Source of the DNA: Rhodopirellula islandica
Lineage (GTDB): Bacteria > Planctomycetota > Planctomycetia > Pirellulales > Pirellulaceae
DNA length: 64,000 nt
Direction: 5' to 3'
Assembly: GCF_001027925.1 (NCBI RefSeq)
Contig: NZ_LECT01000003.1
Coordinates: 1-64,000, forward strand
Below the pieces are notes generated by a model. It was not told the DNA's origin, did no database searches, and was given only the letters and a program-made list of their open reading frames with translations. A program made the position numbers and the translations under genes. Positions 15,629 through 24,227 of the stretch are shown piece by piece; the first letter of the stretch is position 1; every line of letters begins with the position of its first letter.

Positions 15629-16342
15629 TCACTGCGAAAGGATGTTCGCGTTGGGTGTGATTTGTTCGATGGCCGAACGCAGTGGGTCTTGGGGATTCAC
15701 GGCGGCGTTGGCGGGTGCGGGGGGACCAATTTTGCCAGCCTGCGGTGCAACATTCGCCGGAATTCCAGCGTTGGGTTGCACGGTCGTTTCGAGGGTTGCT
15801 GCTGCGGGAGCGATTTCCATCGTTGTTTCGACCGCCACAGCCTCGATGGTTTCGATTGGCAAGGAATCCAATGGGAAGCATTTGCGATTGTTGAATTCGT
15901 CGCATTCGAAGAATTCGTCCCAGCTGTCGATGTGCACGGTCAGGTGTTGCAGCCCAATGATCAGCCCACCGCGGTTGCCCATGGCAAGTGTCTCGATGGG
16001 CAGTGCGACTTCCACCTGCAGAGCTCCGTTGGCGGGAATGTGTTTGGCGATCACGGTGACGCGTGGTGAATGTGGCATCGCGTGGCCAAGCGATCCGATG
16101 GCGGTGACGTGAAAGTTCTCGACGCAGCGGTTGCTCTGGTTGGCGATCACGATTCCGAAACGGGGGCCGCAGGAAGGATCGATGACCGGGAGTTGTTTGA
16201 CCTCGACGATTTCCAAGTCGCCAATTTCGTCATCTGGAACGAGGAAGCCTTGGCCTTGGCACGCGACGATGCCGATGGTCACGAATGCGATGAACAGGAT
16301 GGCCGTGTTGAGTGCCTTCACGGAAAAGGTTGTGCGATACAT
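15629..16342 (-). CDS. secreted hypothetical protein with CARDB-like domain
   Basis: Predicted product is 237 residues from ATG 16342 (MYRTTFSVKAL). An N-terminal hydrophobic segment followed by a Cys (VTIGIVACQG) could be a signal peptide or a lipoprotein-type signal. The middle (about 40-140) resembles CARDB/COG1470-like beta-sandwich repeats: IVIANQSNRCVENFHVTA and later HIPANGALQVEVALP. The last 70 residues are Pro/Ala/Thr-rich and look unstructured. Role unknown; such domains often mediate adhesion outside the cell. The gene converges on the kinase gene, with 40 bases between their ends. Confidence 0.65.
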   Translation of the reverse strand: MYRTTFSVKALNTAILFIAFVTIGIVACQGQGFLVPDDEIGDLEIVEVKQLPVIDPSCGPRFGIVIANQSNRCVENFHVTAIGSLGHAMPHSPRVTVIAKHIPANGALQVEVALPIETLAMGNRGGLIIGLQHLTVHIDSWDEFFECDEFNNRKCFPLDSLPIETIEAVAVETTMEIAPAAATLETTVQPNAGIPANVAPQAGKIGPPAPANAAVNPQDPLRSAIEQITPNANILSQ

Positions 16343-16470
16343 GGGATTGTGCCTTGGAGACGTTTTAAATGATTCATGAAAAAGCCCGGCAATCCACTGG
16401 TGGGATGTGCCGGGCATGCCGTGCGTTGGTGGTGATCCGGTGTGGCGAGACGATCACCAGGTGAAGTGGT

Positions 16471-16905
16471 TCACCAGCATCCCCAGTAGCTGGTGTAGAC
16501 GGGGGTGTAGTAGTGGTGCACAACAGGTTTGTAGTGCACGACAGGGGCATAGCTGTAAGAGGCGTAGCTGTAAGGGCTGTAGTACGAGCTGTAGTGGTTG
16601 TGGTAGCCGTAGCCACGGTGACCATAGCTGCGGTGGCCGTAGCTGCCACGGAAGCGGCGATAGCAGGCAGCGACCGCTTCTTCCGAATCCACTCCCTCTT
16701 CGCCATCGTTGAGCAGCGATTCGACGTCTGCCAATCCGAGTTGCATGTCGTCCGCCGAGGCTGCGTCGGCGGTTTCCATGTCGGTTGTGTTGTTGCTCTC
16801 GGCGGCGGCCAAGCGAGCGAGCAGGTTGTCGTCGGCTTGGACGGCGGTGCCAGCCAAGCAGAAGGTCAGGGCCAGAGCAGCGGTGATCAGGGTTCGTGTG
16901 GACAT
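16471..16905 (-). CDS. small secreted Tyr/His/Gly-rich protein
   Basis: Predicted product is 144 residues from ATG 16905 (MSTRTLITAALALTF). A signal peptide ends near residue 24 (AVQADD). Residues 25-85 are acidic, with a C-x-R-R-F-R-G turn. Residues 86-144 are a low-complexity Tyr/His/Ser-rich tail with SYGHRSYGHRGYGYHNHYSS and a final CW. The composition suggests a structural or metal-binding cell-surface protein. No family is recognised. It is divergent from the secreted-protein gene at 17155. Confidence 0.65.
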   Translation of the reverse strand: MSTRTLITAALALTFCLAGTAVQADDNLLARLAAAESNNTTDMETADAASADDMQLGLADVESLLNDGEEGVDSEEAVAACYRRFRGSYGHRSYGHRGYGYHNHYSSYYSPYSYASYSYAPVVHYKPVVHHYYTPVYTSYWGCW

Positions 16906-17154
16906 CGTTCTGTTTCCAGTCAGGAAGTTTGTTTTGCGGCGGTGAAGAAAGTCGCCAGCGAGTTTGCCGCGTCGGTTCGCTGTCGTTCGTCTTGTGACTG
17001 AACGGCTAAGCGGTCGAGGGCCGAAGTTGTTACTGGAAAAAACGAATTTGTTTTTGAAACATCGAATCTGTAACAACGAACCCGAGGTTTCGCTTGGAAA
17101 GCATCGCCCACACGCGTGCGTGATCCTTCTTTCCTCTGACAAACGAGCGAACCC

Positions 17155-18084
17155 ATGCGTCTCACTCACCGAAGTCTTTGCCTGGCCCTGTTGTGCGTTG
17201 TTCTGCCCGCCGCCCGCGGTTTGGCGGATGACGAACTGTTCTCAAAGGTTGCGATCGACTCGGTTTTCACCACCGCGTCTTCGAAATTGACCACCGCGTC
17301 CGAAAAGCCCACTCTCACGATCCAGGCCGAAGCTGCGAAAGTCGACGCGATCGAGGACCTGGACGAACTCTTCCCGCTCGCGAAAGCGATCGATGACGAT
17401 GCCGTTCGCGAATTGGGAGCGATTCGGTTGGTCAGCCAATCGGACAAGTGGAGTCTTTCGACTCGCATGACCATCCAAGGCGATTCACCAAAGGTGGTCT
17501 TTGAAATGGCGCTTGTGACGCTCGGCGAAGCTTCCCTTGAGAATGAGCGAGCGATCTGGCTGTCGCTGATGGAAGTCGGGCAAGCGACCCCGGCAACCTT
17601 CTTTGGTGTCAACCGCGAATCGGCGGAGGCTGGCAAACCGGGGCAGTTGGTGCTGCGTTCAACGCTGTCCGCTGTGGGGCTGACCACCGAGTCGCTGCGG
17701 GCCAAGCTGCAATCGCTCAGCCAATTCGCGGTGGAAAAATCACCTGCCTGGTCGCAATTTCAAGCGGAAGCATCGGAAAGCCCGGTGAAGACGGCAGCCG
17801 CTGAGTTCTCTCTGGTCGGGCAATGGCTGGCGACTCCAGTTTCCGGCGAGGCCTACGCCATGGGGTTGAAAGCGACTTCGAATGGTTCGGGGCCGTTTCA
17901 GTTGGTGCACGTCAAAGATTCCAAGTCGACGGTGTCGTCCGGGAAATACTCCCTGAAAGAAGGCCAGTTCTCGCTGCAAGCCGATACGGGGGCACCGTTG
18001 GTCTTTCCACTGACCTGGAGCGATGCCGACCAGTTCGAACTGGAAATTGGAGCCGTCCAAGTGAATTTCAAGCGTCAAAAATGA
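17155..18084 (+). CDS. secreted hypothetical protein with C-terminal beta-barrel-like domain
   Basis: Predicted product is 309 residues with a signal peptide (about 1-24, ending RGLADD). No family is recognised. The N-terminal two thirds is mixed alpha/beta. The last 90 residues (VGQWLATPVSG, GKYSLKEGQFSLQ, LEIGAVQVNFKR) share a layout with the C-terminus of the protein encoded at 19522-20523 (VGSWNVSLPG, GQYRLDGGSLTL). The two may have a common small beta-barrel domain. Next on the same strand is a trypsin-like protease (83 bases), then the Gln-rich protein. The three may be co-expressed envelope proteins. Confidence 0.65.
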   Translation: MRLTHRSLCLALLCVVLPAARGLADDELFSKVAIDSVFTTASSKLTTASEKPTLTIQAEAAKVDAIEDLDELFPLAKAIDDDAVRELGAIRLVSQSDKWSLSTRMTIQGDSPKVVFEMALVTLGEASLENERAIWLSLMEVGQATPATFFGVNRESAEAGKPGQLVLRSTLSAVGLTTESLRAKLQSLSQFAVEKSPAWSQFQAEASESPVKTAAAEFSLVGQWLATPVSGEAYAMGLKATSNGSGPFQLVHVKDSKSTVSSGKYSLKEGQFSLQADTGAPLVFPLTWSDADQFELEIGAVQVNFKRQK

Positions 18085-18166
18085 TTTTCGGTAACACCCG
18101 GCGACAGAATCCGCTGGGTCTCTTGTTCCCTGTTCCGCACACACCTGATTTGATGGGGTGATTCCA

Positions 18167-19393
18167 ATGTTCCGCTGCCGCCTGACTCGAATGCTTCGAA
18201 TTGCCTTTCACCGTTGGATGTCACTGCTCTGCCCTGCCCTCGTGCTGGTCATCTCACTGCAATCCACGAGCGCCATGGCGGGCGGCGAAACCTACCAAAA
18301 AGCCCTGCCATCGACCGTTTGGATCATCACCGCCAACGGGGAAGACCAAACCTCGACCGGAACGGGCGTCTTCATCGACGCCGACAAAAAATTGGTTCTG
18401 ACCAACGCTCACGTGGTCGGTGACAGTCGCACCGCGGTGGTTTTCTTCCCTGAGAAGAAGAACGGTGAAACCATGGTCAAACGCAAGCAATACCTGGATT
18501 CGGTCCTGAAATTGGCTCAGCCCGGCCGGATCGTCGCCGTCGATCGCAAGCGTGACTTGGCCCTGATCGAGTTGGCTGAGGTGCCCGAGCGTGCCGAAGC
18601 GATCACGTTGGCTGAAGCGAGCGTCACAACCGGCGAATCGGTGGATTTGATTGGCAACCCAGGTGGTTCCGATGTCCTGTGGGTCTACACGAGCGGAACC
18701 GTCCGGTCGGTCTACCAAAAGAAATTCAAATCGGACCATGGTGAGCACGATTTTCGCGTCGTCGAAACCCAGACGCCAATCAAACCCGGCGACAGCGGCG
18801 GGCCGGTCGTCAACCAAGCCGGCGAGTTGATCGCGATTGCTCAGTCGTTTTCACCCTCCCAGAATTTGGTCAGCTACTGCGTGGACGTTCAGGAAATCAA
18901 GGCTTTCGTCAAAAGCCCTTGGAAATCAGCTCCTTTGGGCAGCCGCGTCGTCCTGAAGAACGCCGAGGTGGCGTTTGAGTTGCACTCCACCGGCCACTAC
19001 GAGGTCAAGCAGAAGCTCTCATCGGGTTCCACGCAGTCCGTCTTCGTCGCCAAGGACACCGAATACTTCCAGCGTGCCGACGTGCGAAAGATCTGGTCGT
19101 TGGTTTCGGTCAGCGGTGAACAGCCCTCCGCGGAGCTGATGATGCGACTGATGCGTCAAAACTCTGCCACGAAAATTGGCGGTTGGGTCGTGGAAAAGAA
19201 CGGGGCCGACGAGTTTCTGATCCTCTATGTCGCGAAATTGGATGCGACCGCTCCGGACGAAGCCGTGGCGGCCTCGATCGACTATGTCGCCCGGATTGCC
19301 GGAGCGATGAGCAAACAACTGGAATCCAAGACGCCGGAAGAAACCAAGACCGAGACGTCGACCCAGACACTCGCATCGTGGTTGGCCAAGTGA
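18167..19393 (+). CDS. exported trypsin-like serine protease
   Basis: Predicted product is 408 residues. A membrane-spanning signal segment covers about 17-38, ending SAMAGG. The DegP-like catalytic domain follows, with triad His82 (TNAHVV), Asp130 (RDLALIEL) and Ser210 (GDSGGP). No PDZ domain is seen; the last 170 residues are an uncharacterised extension with FELHSTGHYEVKQ. The start at ATG 18167 is preceded by GGGG at good spacing; an in-frame GTG at 18158 is the alternative. It differs in architecture from the protease at 4073. Substrate unknown; a periplasmic or surface role is inferred from the signal. Confidence 0.85.
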   Translation: MFRCRLTRMLRIAFHRWMSLLCPALVLVISLQSTSAMAGGETYQKALPSTVWIITANGEDQTSTGTGVFIDADKKLVLTNAHVVGDSRTAVVFFPEKKNGETMVKRKQYLDSVLKLAQPGRIVAVDRKRDLALIELAEVPERAEAITLAEASVTTGESVDLIGNPGGSDVLWVYTSGTVRSVYQKKFKSDHGEHDFRVVETQTPIKPGDSGGPVVNQAGELIAIAQSFSPSQNLVSYCVDVQEIKAFVKSPWKSAPLGSRVVLKNAEVAFELHSTGHYEVKQKLSSGSTQSVFVAKDTEYFQRADVRKIWSLVSVSGEQPSAELMMRLMRQNSATKIGGWVVEKNGADEFLILYVAKLDATAPDEAVAASIDYVARIAGAMSKQLESKTPEETKTETSTQTLASWLAK

Positions 19394-19521
19394 ATCCGAC
19401 GTCATTCGAAAAACTCGAAGTTTCTCTGTAACGCATCCTGAGGTCTGCCGCTTGGCAGTTTGTAAGGCGAAGACATCGCCGCGACGCAAATCCAAACTTT
19501 CCAAAGACCGGAGACAGAACG

Positions 19522-20523
19522 ATGAAAATTCAAGCTCAAAAATGGATCTTGGCCGCTTCCGTGATCAGCACCGTGGCAGGGCCAGCCCTCGAAGCCCAAG
19601 CCTGTGGTGGGGCCCGTCGCAGCGGAGTTTCGCGGGTTGTGGCGCAGATCCACTCGGCTCGCACATCGAATCGCTACTCCGCCCCGACACCTTCCTACCG
19701 TTCGATTCAACCGACTTACCGGCAAGCTCCGGTTTATCACAACGCTGCTGTCAACGTTCAGCCTTCGCCCGTTGCTTCGCAGTCGTTCTCGAACCAACCG
19801 ATTGCTGGTCAGACCGTCTCCGGTCAATCCTTTGCACCGCAACAGCCTGTCCAACAACCATTCAATCAGCAACCTGCCCAGGGCAACTTCGCTGGTCAGC
19901 AGGTGCCAGCCCAGCAGGTGCAGCAGCAAGCCGCATCCGTTCAGCAGCCTGCCAGGCAACCAAGTGCTCCCTCACAACAGCCAGCATCCATTCAGCAGCA
20001 GTCAACTGTGCAGCAGCAGGCACCTGTGCAACAGCAAGCTCAGCCCGCTGTCCAACCTGCACCTGCGACTCAGCCCGCTGCCTCGGCGGAAGCATCCGCA
20101 CTCGCTATGTTGGCTTCGGTCAACCAACGTGCTGTCACGCCAACTCAGGCCTCCGCACCGACTCAAGCCGCGGCCCCAGCACCGACCCCCTCGCAGATTC
20201 CGACGTTTGGAACGGCGACTTCGGCTTCCAGTGTCAGTTCGCCTGCTCAGCCTCATGTTGGATCGTGGAACGTTTCCTTGCCCGGTGAGCAGTCGGTGTC
20301 GCTGAAGTTGGATTCCGACGGATCGTTTGTCTGGGTGGCATCGAAGTCGGGAAGCACCAGCCAATTCTCTGGCCAGTATCGATTGGATGGCGGCAGCCTG
20401 ACTTTGGTTCGCTCGGAAGACCAGCAGAAAATGGAAGGCACTTGGACGCCCAGCCAAAACGGTGGTTTTGTCTTCCGAGTGGGTGGCGGCACGAACGGTG
20501 GCCTGAGCTTCACCCGCTCGTGA
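19522..20523 (+). CDS. secreted Gln/Pro/Ala-rich protein
   Basis: Predicted product is 333 residues. A signal peptide ends near residue 27 (EAQACGG). A long low-complexity region (about 60-240) is rich in Gln, Pro, Ala and Ser, with runs such as VQQQAPVQQQAQP. A C-terminal domain of about 85 residues (VGSWNVSLPG onward) looks like a small beta barrel and resembles the end of the protein at 17155-18084. The low-complexity part probably acts as a spacer in the envelope, displaying the terminal domain. Function unknown. Confidence 0.65.
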   Translation: MKIQAQKWILAASVISTVAGPALEAQACGGARRSGVSRVVAQIHSARTSNRYSAPTPSYRSIQPTYRQAPVYHNAAVNVQPSPVASQSFSNQPIAGQTVSGQSFAPQQPVQQPFNQQPAQGNFAGQQVPAQQVQQQAASVQQPARQPSAPSQQPASIQQQSTVQQQAPVQQQAQPAVQPAPATQPAASAEASALAMLASVNQRAVTPTQASAPTQAAAPAPTPSQIPTFGTATSASSVSSPAQPHVGSWNVSLPGEQSVSLKLDSDGSFVWVASKSGSTSQFSGQYRLDGGSLTLVRSEDQQKMEGTWTPSQNGGFVFRVGGGTNGGLSFTRS

Positions 20524-20538
20524 GCCTTCGATCGACTA

Positions 20539-20576
20539 TCATGCAGCGGTTCCTTTGTCCCGCTGCATGAGGTTTT
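20539..20576 (+). terminator. hairpin terminator overlapping the next gene's leader
   Basis: TCATGCAGCGG and CCGCTGCATGA form a perfect 11-bp stem, followed by GGTTTT. It closes the Gln-rich protein gene. The right arm ends at the GAGG that probably serves as ribosome binding site for the GTG start at 20580, so folding could also reduce translation of that gene. Confidence 0.7.
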
Positions 20577-20579
20577 GAA

Positions 20580-21422
20580 GTGCACAGAATTGTTGATTCG
20601 CGAATCGCACTGGTTGCGATTCTTTTCGTTTGGGGCGGCGTGGTGGCAGCCCAAGATTCAATCACGACCAAGCCCGGCACTCAAACGCACCAGGACGTGC
20701 TGTATCGGACCGGGGATGGATTGACGGATTACCAGCAGGAACGCTGCCGCCTCGATCTGATTCATCCAACCGATGAGAAAGGTTTCGCAACGGTGGTCTG
20801 GTTTCATGGTGGCGGACTGACCGGAGGAAACAAATCCTTTCCCGATGGTTTGCTCAATCAGGGAATTGCCGTTGCAGCGGTGAACTATCGCTTGCACCCC
20901 AAGGTCAAATCACCGGCGTATGTGGAAGACGCCGCGGCCGCCGTGGCTTGGGTCTTCCAAAACATCGAGCAATACGGTGGTGATCCCAAACGCATTTACG
21001 TCAGCGGTCATTCGGCCGGCGGGTATTTGACCAGCATGGTTGGATTGGATCAGCGTTGGCTCGCAGAGCATGACATCGACGCGAATCAGATCGCGGGTTT
21101 GATCCCTTACAGCGGCCACACCATCACACACTTCACGGTTCGCAAAGAGCAAGGCATCGGTGGTCGTCAGCCGGTCGTCGACGACATGGCACCGCTGTTC
21201 CATGTTCGCAAGGACGCTCCGCCGTTGCTATTGATCACCGGCGACCGCGAACTGGAAATGCTCGGACGCTATGAGGAGAACGCGTACCTTTGGCGGATGA
21301 TGCAAGTCGTCGGTCACCCTCACACCAAGTTGATGGAACTCGACGGATACAACCACGGTCAGATGGCTGAGCCCTCACACCCGTTGTTGCTGCGGTTCAT
21401 TCAGGAACTGGAAAAGGAGTGA
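20580..21422 (+). CDS. exported alpha/beta hydrolase (esterase/lipase-like)
   Basis: Predicted product is 280 residues starting at GTG 20580 after GAGG. A signal segment (about 8-24) ends VVAAQD. The hydrolase core has the oxyanion motif WFHGGG, NYRLHP, the nucleophile elbow GHSAGG, a likely Asp in LITGDRE and a His in GYNHGQ. This is the pattern of BD-FAE/carboxylesterase-type enzymes of the hormone-sensitive lipase group. The substrate is probably an ester on an exported or imported polysaccharide or lipid; the family is broad. It overlaps the convergent rsmD by 26 bases at the 3' end. Confidence 0.85.
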   Translation: MHRIVDSRIALVAILFVWGGVVAAQDSITTKPGTQTHQDVLYRTGDGLTDYQQERCRLDLIHPTDEKGFATVVWFHGGGLTGGNKSFPDGLLNQGIAVAAVNYRLHPKVKSPAYVEDAAAAVAWVFQNIEQYGGDPKRIYVSGHSAGGYLTSMVGLDQRWLAEHDIDANQIAGLIPYSGHTITHFTVRKEQGIGGRQPVVDDMAPLFHVRKDAPPLLLITGDRELEMLGRYEENAYLWRMMQVVGHPHTKLMELDGYNHGQMAEPSHPLLLRFIQELEKE

Positions 21423-22095
21423 CCAAGCCGCACACGTTGCCGGGTTCCAAGAACGCCAGATGCGTGATGCCATAGGTCCGGACGTCCCAGTCGCCCAGCG
21501 GCAGTTGTTCTAGGTCAAACGTGTTGTCGGTCTCAACGACCAGGACGCTGCCGGGAGGGGCGTATTGCTGGACTCGGACGATGATCGACTTCAGCTTGGG
21601 GTAGAACTCGGGGTCGGTCCACATGCGATACGGAGGGCTGAGGAAGACGATCCAAGCCGTGTCGTCTTCCGGCCCGGATGGCTGCAACAATTGATCCGCC
21701 AGAGCGAAGGCGTCGCCCATCACCAAGCGGACTTTGTCTTCAATCCCCAGTCGCTCGGTCGTGTCGCGAATTTGGGCGATTGCTTTCCGCATCGGTTCGA
21801 CCAAGACCGCTCGAGTGGAACCACGGCTGATCGATTCCAGGCCCAGCACACCAGTGCCGGCGAACAAGTCAAACGCGATCGTGCCGCGACAGGCTCGGCC
21901 CAAGATGTTGAACAGATTTTCACGGACGCTGTCACGCATCGGCCGAGTGAACTCCTCGCCGTGATACGTCACCGGACGGCCACGCATGTCACCGCCGATG
22001 ATTCTCAGCTTGGTGGGCTTGCCGTCGTCCGTCCCGCCTTTGAGATTTCGTTGCTTGGGCTTGCCGCGTCGATTGTTGGTGCGTTTCGATTTCAT
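21397..22095 (-). CDS. rsmD: 16S rRNA (guanine966-N2)-methyltransferase
   Basis: Predicted product is 232 residues; E. coli RsmD is near 200, and the extra length is a basic N-terminal leader (MKSKRTNNRRGKPKQR). Family marks are LRIIGGDMRGR, TRPMRDSVRENLFNIL, the SAM-binding FDLFAGTGVLGLE and ALVEPMRKA. The catalytic motif, usually (D/N)PPY/F, here reads LSPPYRMW, with Ser in place of Asp (AGC codon). The enzyme methylates G966 of 16S rRNA in the small subunit. The unusual motif leaves some doubt about activity or exact target. It is convergent and overlapping with the esterase gene. Confidence 0.85.
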   Translation of the reverse strand: MKSKRTNNRRGKPKQRNLKGGTDDGKPTKLRIIGGDMRGRPVTYHGEEFTRPMRDSVRENLFNILGRACRGTIAFDLFAGTGVLGLESISRGSTRAVLVEPMRKAIAQIRDTTERLGIEDKVRLVMGDAFALADQLLQPSGPEDDTAWIVFLSPPYRMWTDPEFYPKLKSIIVRVQQYAPPGSVLVVETDNTFDLEQLPLGDWDVRTYGITHLAFLEPGNVCGLVTPFPVPE

Positions 22096-22133
22096 CGAGA
22101 CATCGTAACCTACGATTCCGTCCTGCCACAGGT

Positions 22134-22256
22134 CTCAAGCAGGTCGGCAGGAATGATCGGGCACAACGGTGTGAGCCGTTCGGGCATTCGCACCAATTGT
22201 ACATGGGAACAGCAAAACAGCTCAAATGCCGAAAGACTCCTGCCGACCTGTTGAGG
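22134..22256. repeat. nested palindromic element
   Basis: CTCAAGCAGGTCGGCAGGA (22134-22152) pairs with TCCTGCCGACCTGTTGAG (from 22238), with one bulged base. Inside, TTCGGGCATT faces AATGCCGAA. Pieces recur at about 1090 and 55966-56000. It fills the spacer between rsmD and the ABC ATPase gene. Confidence 0.7.
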
Positions 22257-22287
22257 AGTGCCGGGGACTGAGTGTGCAAGTGCAGAG

Positions 22288-23424
22288 TCAAATGCTGTGT
22301 GAGCGGGAGTTCCGGGCCGACCCAGCGACGATTCGCAGATCCGAGATGGAGACTTGGCAAATCCACCGAGTCCCCACCTCTGCCGAAATCGAGTTTTGAA
22401 AGACGGTTGCGGCGAGCGGTGGTGAGTTTTCGGAGTCGGTGGGTTGCAGTCGAAGGAGAAAGCGGCCGCCCAGATCACGTCGTTCCAAGAGGGTCACGGG
22501 GAATTGCCACAGGCCCGATTCGGTCACGGTGGAGGCGTGCTCTTGGTTGAGGTCAGGGGCAACCAGTTGAATTGCCTCCGGACGAAGCATGATCGCGTGG
22601 TCAGCGTTCGGCTGACCCTCCGGCAGTGCGAGTGCCTCGCCAAGTGCTGGGCAACTTGCGAGCACTTCATCGATCGCCAGCAAATTGCAGGACGGCGACC
22701 CGAGTGCGAGAGCAACCTCCGCCGAGTTGGGTGATTGATAGATCTCACTCGGAGATCCAATCTGCAGGATGCGTCCGCCTGACATCACGACGATCTGGTC
22801 GGCCAAACGCATCGCTTCTTCGCCGTCGTGGGTGACGTGCACAAACGTCGTCGAATCGGATTGCTTGGAAACGTCGGCCAAGCGTTCCAGCAACCTCTCG
22901 GATGCCAGCCGATCGATCGCTGCCATCGGTTCGTCCAGCAAGCAGACGGAAGGCTGGCGAATCAATGTTTTGGCAATCGCCACCCGGCGTCGTTGTCCAC
23001 CGCTGAGTGTCTCCGGGCGTCGAGGCAGCCAGGCGGGGGCCAGGTTCATCGTTTCCGTGATGGATTGGATTCGTTGGTCCATTTCGGCCGCCGTCAGACG
23101 GCGTTTGGGATTGGCCCGGACCGCGATCTGAAGCGTTTGTTCAACGGTCAGATGCGGGTACATCGTGTCATGCTGGAACAACAGGCCGACGTCTCGTTTG
23201 CGAGCCGCCGTGTGCGTCACGTCTTGGCCATCGATCACGATCGAACCTTCGGCAGTTTCGATGAGACCAGCGATGCCGTGGAGCAGCGTGCTCTTTCCAC
23301 AGCCACTGGGCCCCAAGACGACGCAGTATTCGCCGGGGAAAAGCGACAAGTTGAATTGGTCGACGACCCTGTTCCCCCCGCGGTCCATCGCGAGCGAGGT
23401 GATATCGAGTGACTGGATGGGCAT
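22288..23424 (-). CDS. ABC transporter ATP-binding protein, MalK/UgpC type
   Basis: Predicted product is 378 residues. The nucleotide-binding domain (1-240) has Walker A GPSGCGKST (38-46), Q-loop LLFQH, signature LSGGQ (140-144), Walker B VCLLDEP (160-166) and the switch His199 in VTHD. The C-terminal region (about 245-360) looks like a TOBE domain. This is the layout of MalK/UgpC/PotA-type import ATPases for sugars, glycerol phosphate or polyamines. No permease or binding protein gene is next to it. It may energise distant transporters as a shared ATPase, or have a partner elsewhere; the substrate cannot be told. Confidence 0.88.
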   Translation of the reverse strand: MPIQSLDITSLAMDRGGNRVVDQFNLSLFPGEYCVVLGPSGCGKSTLLHGIAGLIETAEGSIVIDGQDVTHTAARKRDVGLLFQHDTMYPHLTVEQTLQIAVRANPKRRLTAAEMDQRIQSITETMNLAPAWLPRRPETLSGGQRRRVAIAKTLIRQPSVCLLDEPMAAIDRLASERLLERLADVSKQSDSTTFVHVTHDGEEAMRLADQIVVMSGGRILQIGSPSEIYQSPNSAEVALALGSPSCNLLAIDEVLASCPALGEALALPEGQPNADHAIMLRPEAIQLVAPDLNQEHASTVTESGLWQFPVTLLERRDLGGRFLLRLQPTDSENSPPLAATVFQNSISAEVGTRWICQVSISDLRIVAGSARNSRSHSI

Positions 23425-23700
23425 CGGGAAACGTCATGGCTTGGCGTGGAGAGCGTGAGCCAAGCATTGTAGTGACCCGCGTCTCCAGGTTGCATCGCGG
23501 CGGAGTGAACGGAAGGCGGTGGTGTGAACGGAGATGCGAACAGGCAATGCCGGGTCGGTGTCTCGCGGAACGCTCGATCTCCGACCGCTCCCGTTACCGC
23601 GGTCATGCCGTTATAGGTGCTGCGTTCGTAGCCTCTTGAGAGCCCCTCGCGTTGAAAGAGGCCGTGCAGTTTCAAATGCTGTGCCAATAGCGTCTTGAGA

Positions 23701-23763
23701 ACCCCGCCCGCGTAGCGGGAGGGGTCGGAAAGCGAGCGTTCAGTGAGATTTCCGGGGGAGGGC
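23701..23763 (+). repeat. 63-base dispersed repeat, copy 1
   Basis: Begins ACCCCGCCCGCGTAGCGGGA and ends TTTCCGGGGGAGGG. It has one copy in direct orientation at 24164-24227 and one in reverse at 55443-55495, whose far end diverges. A shorter degenerate piece lies near 23560. GAAAGCGAGCGTTCAG is the best conserved core. Confidence 0.75.
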
Positions 23764-23821
23764 ACGCGCACCCGCACCTAGCCAACATCGAACTCCTATT
23801 CCGCGACAGCTCAAGCATTCA

Positions 23822-23889
23822 GTAGCGAAACTCGTCAAGAGTTTCGACTTGCACAACGGTTCGTCGATAGTCTTGACGACTTTCGCTAC
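23822..23889. repeat. paired inverted elements GTAGCGAAA..TTTCG, pair 1
   Basis: The left unit (23822-23846) contains CGAAACTC-GTCAA-GAGTTTCG, an 8-bp stem. The right unit (23865-23889) is the same element reversed. A second pair of the same type lies at 25200-25307. Confidence 0.75.
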
Positions 23890-24067
23890 CAATCGCACCT
23901 CAAATCCAAGCGGTGTGAAAGATGCAATCGGGGCGAACGTGTCCTAACCCATTTCAAATTGACAATTCTCAATGACGCCATCCGATGCGAGCGCCCCCGT
24001 ACGATGGGCTTCCAAGCCCGCCGAAATGGAAACCCGAAGCGTGAGCAAGGCTCCCCTCATCCCCACG

Positions 24068-24157
24068 ACGGCCCCATCCGGGGCGAACTTCTGCTCGCCG
24101 TCAGTAGCTCGGGGCTTCCGCCCCGAGCTACTGACGCCAGCCCCATTCGGGGCGATG
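24068..24157. repeat. CCCCATCCGGGG repeat cluster, copy 1
   Basis: GGCCCCATCCGGGGCGA, then the 22-base palindrome GCTCGGGGCTTCCGCCCCGAGC, then CCCCATTCGGGGCGA. The order and spacing are the same as at 55600-55690. The units are GC-rich and fold readily. Confidence 0.7.
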
Positions 24158-24163
24158 CGATGA

Positions 24164-24227
24164 ACCCCGCCCGCGTAGCGGGAGGGGGCGGAAAGCGAGC
24201 GTTCAGCGAGATTTCCGGGGGAGGGCC
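24164..24227 (+). repeat. 63-base dispersed repeat, copy 2
   Basis: Nearly identical to the copy at 23701-23763, with GGGGGCGG instead of GGGGTCGG and CAGCGAG instead of CAGTGAG. Same orientation. Confidence 0.75.

Noticed and set aside
19780..20110. Tandem CAGCA/CAACA-rich stretch, considered as CRISPR or minisatellite
   Set aside because: There is no constant repeat with unique spacers. It encodes the Gln/Pro-rich region of a secreted protein.
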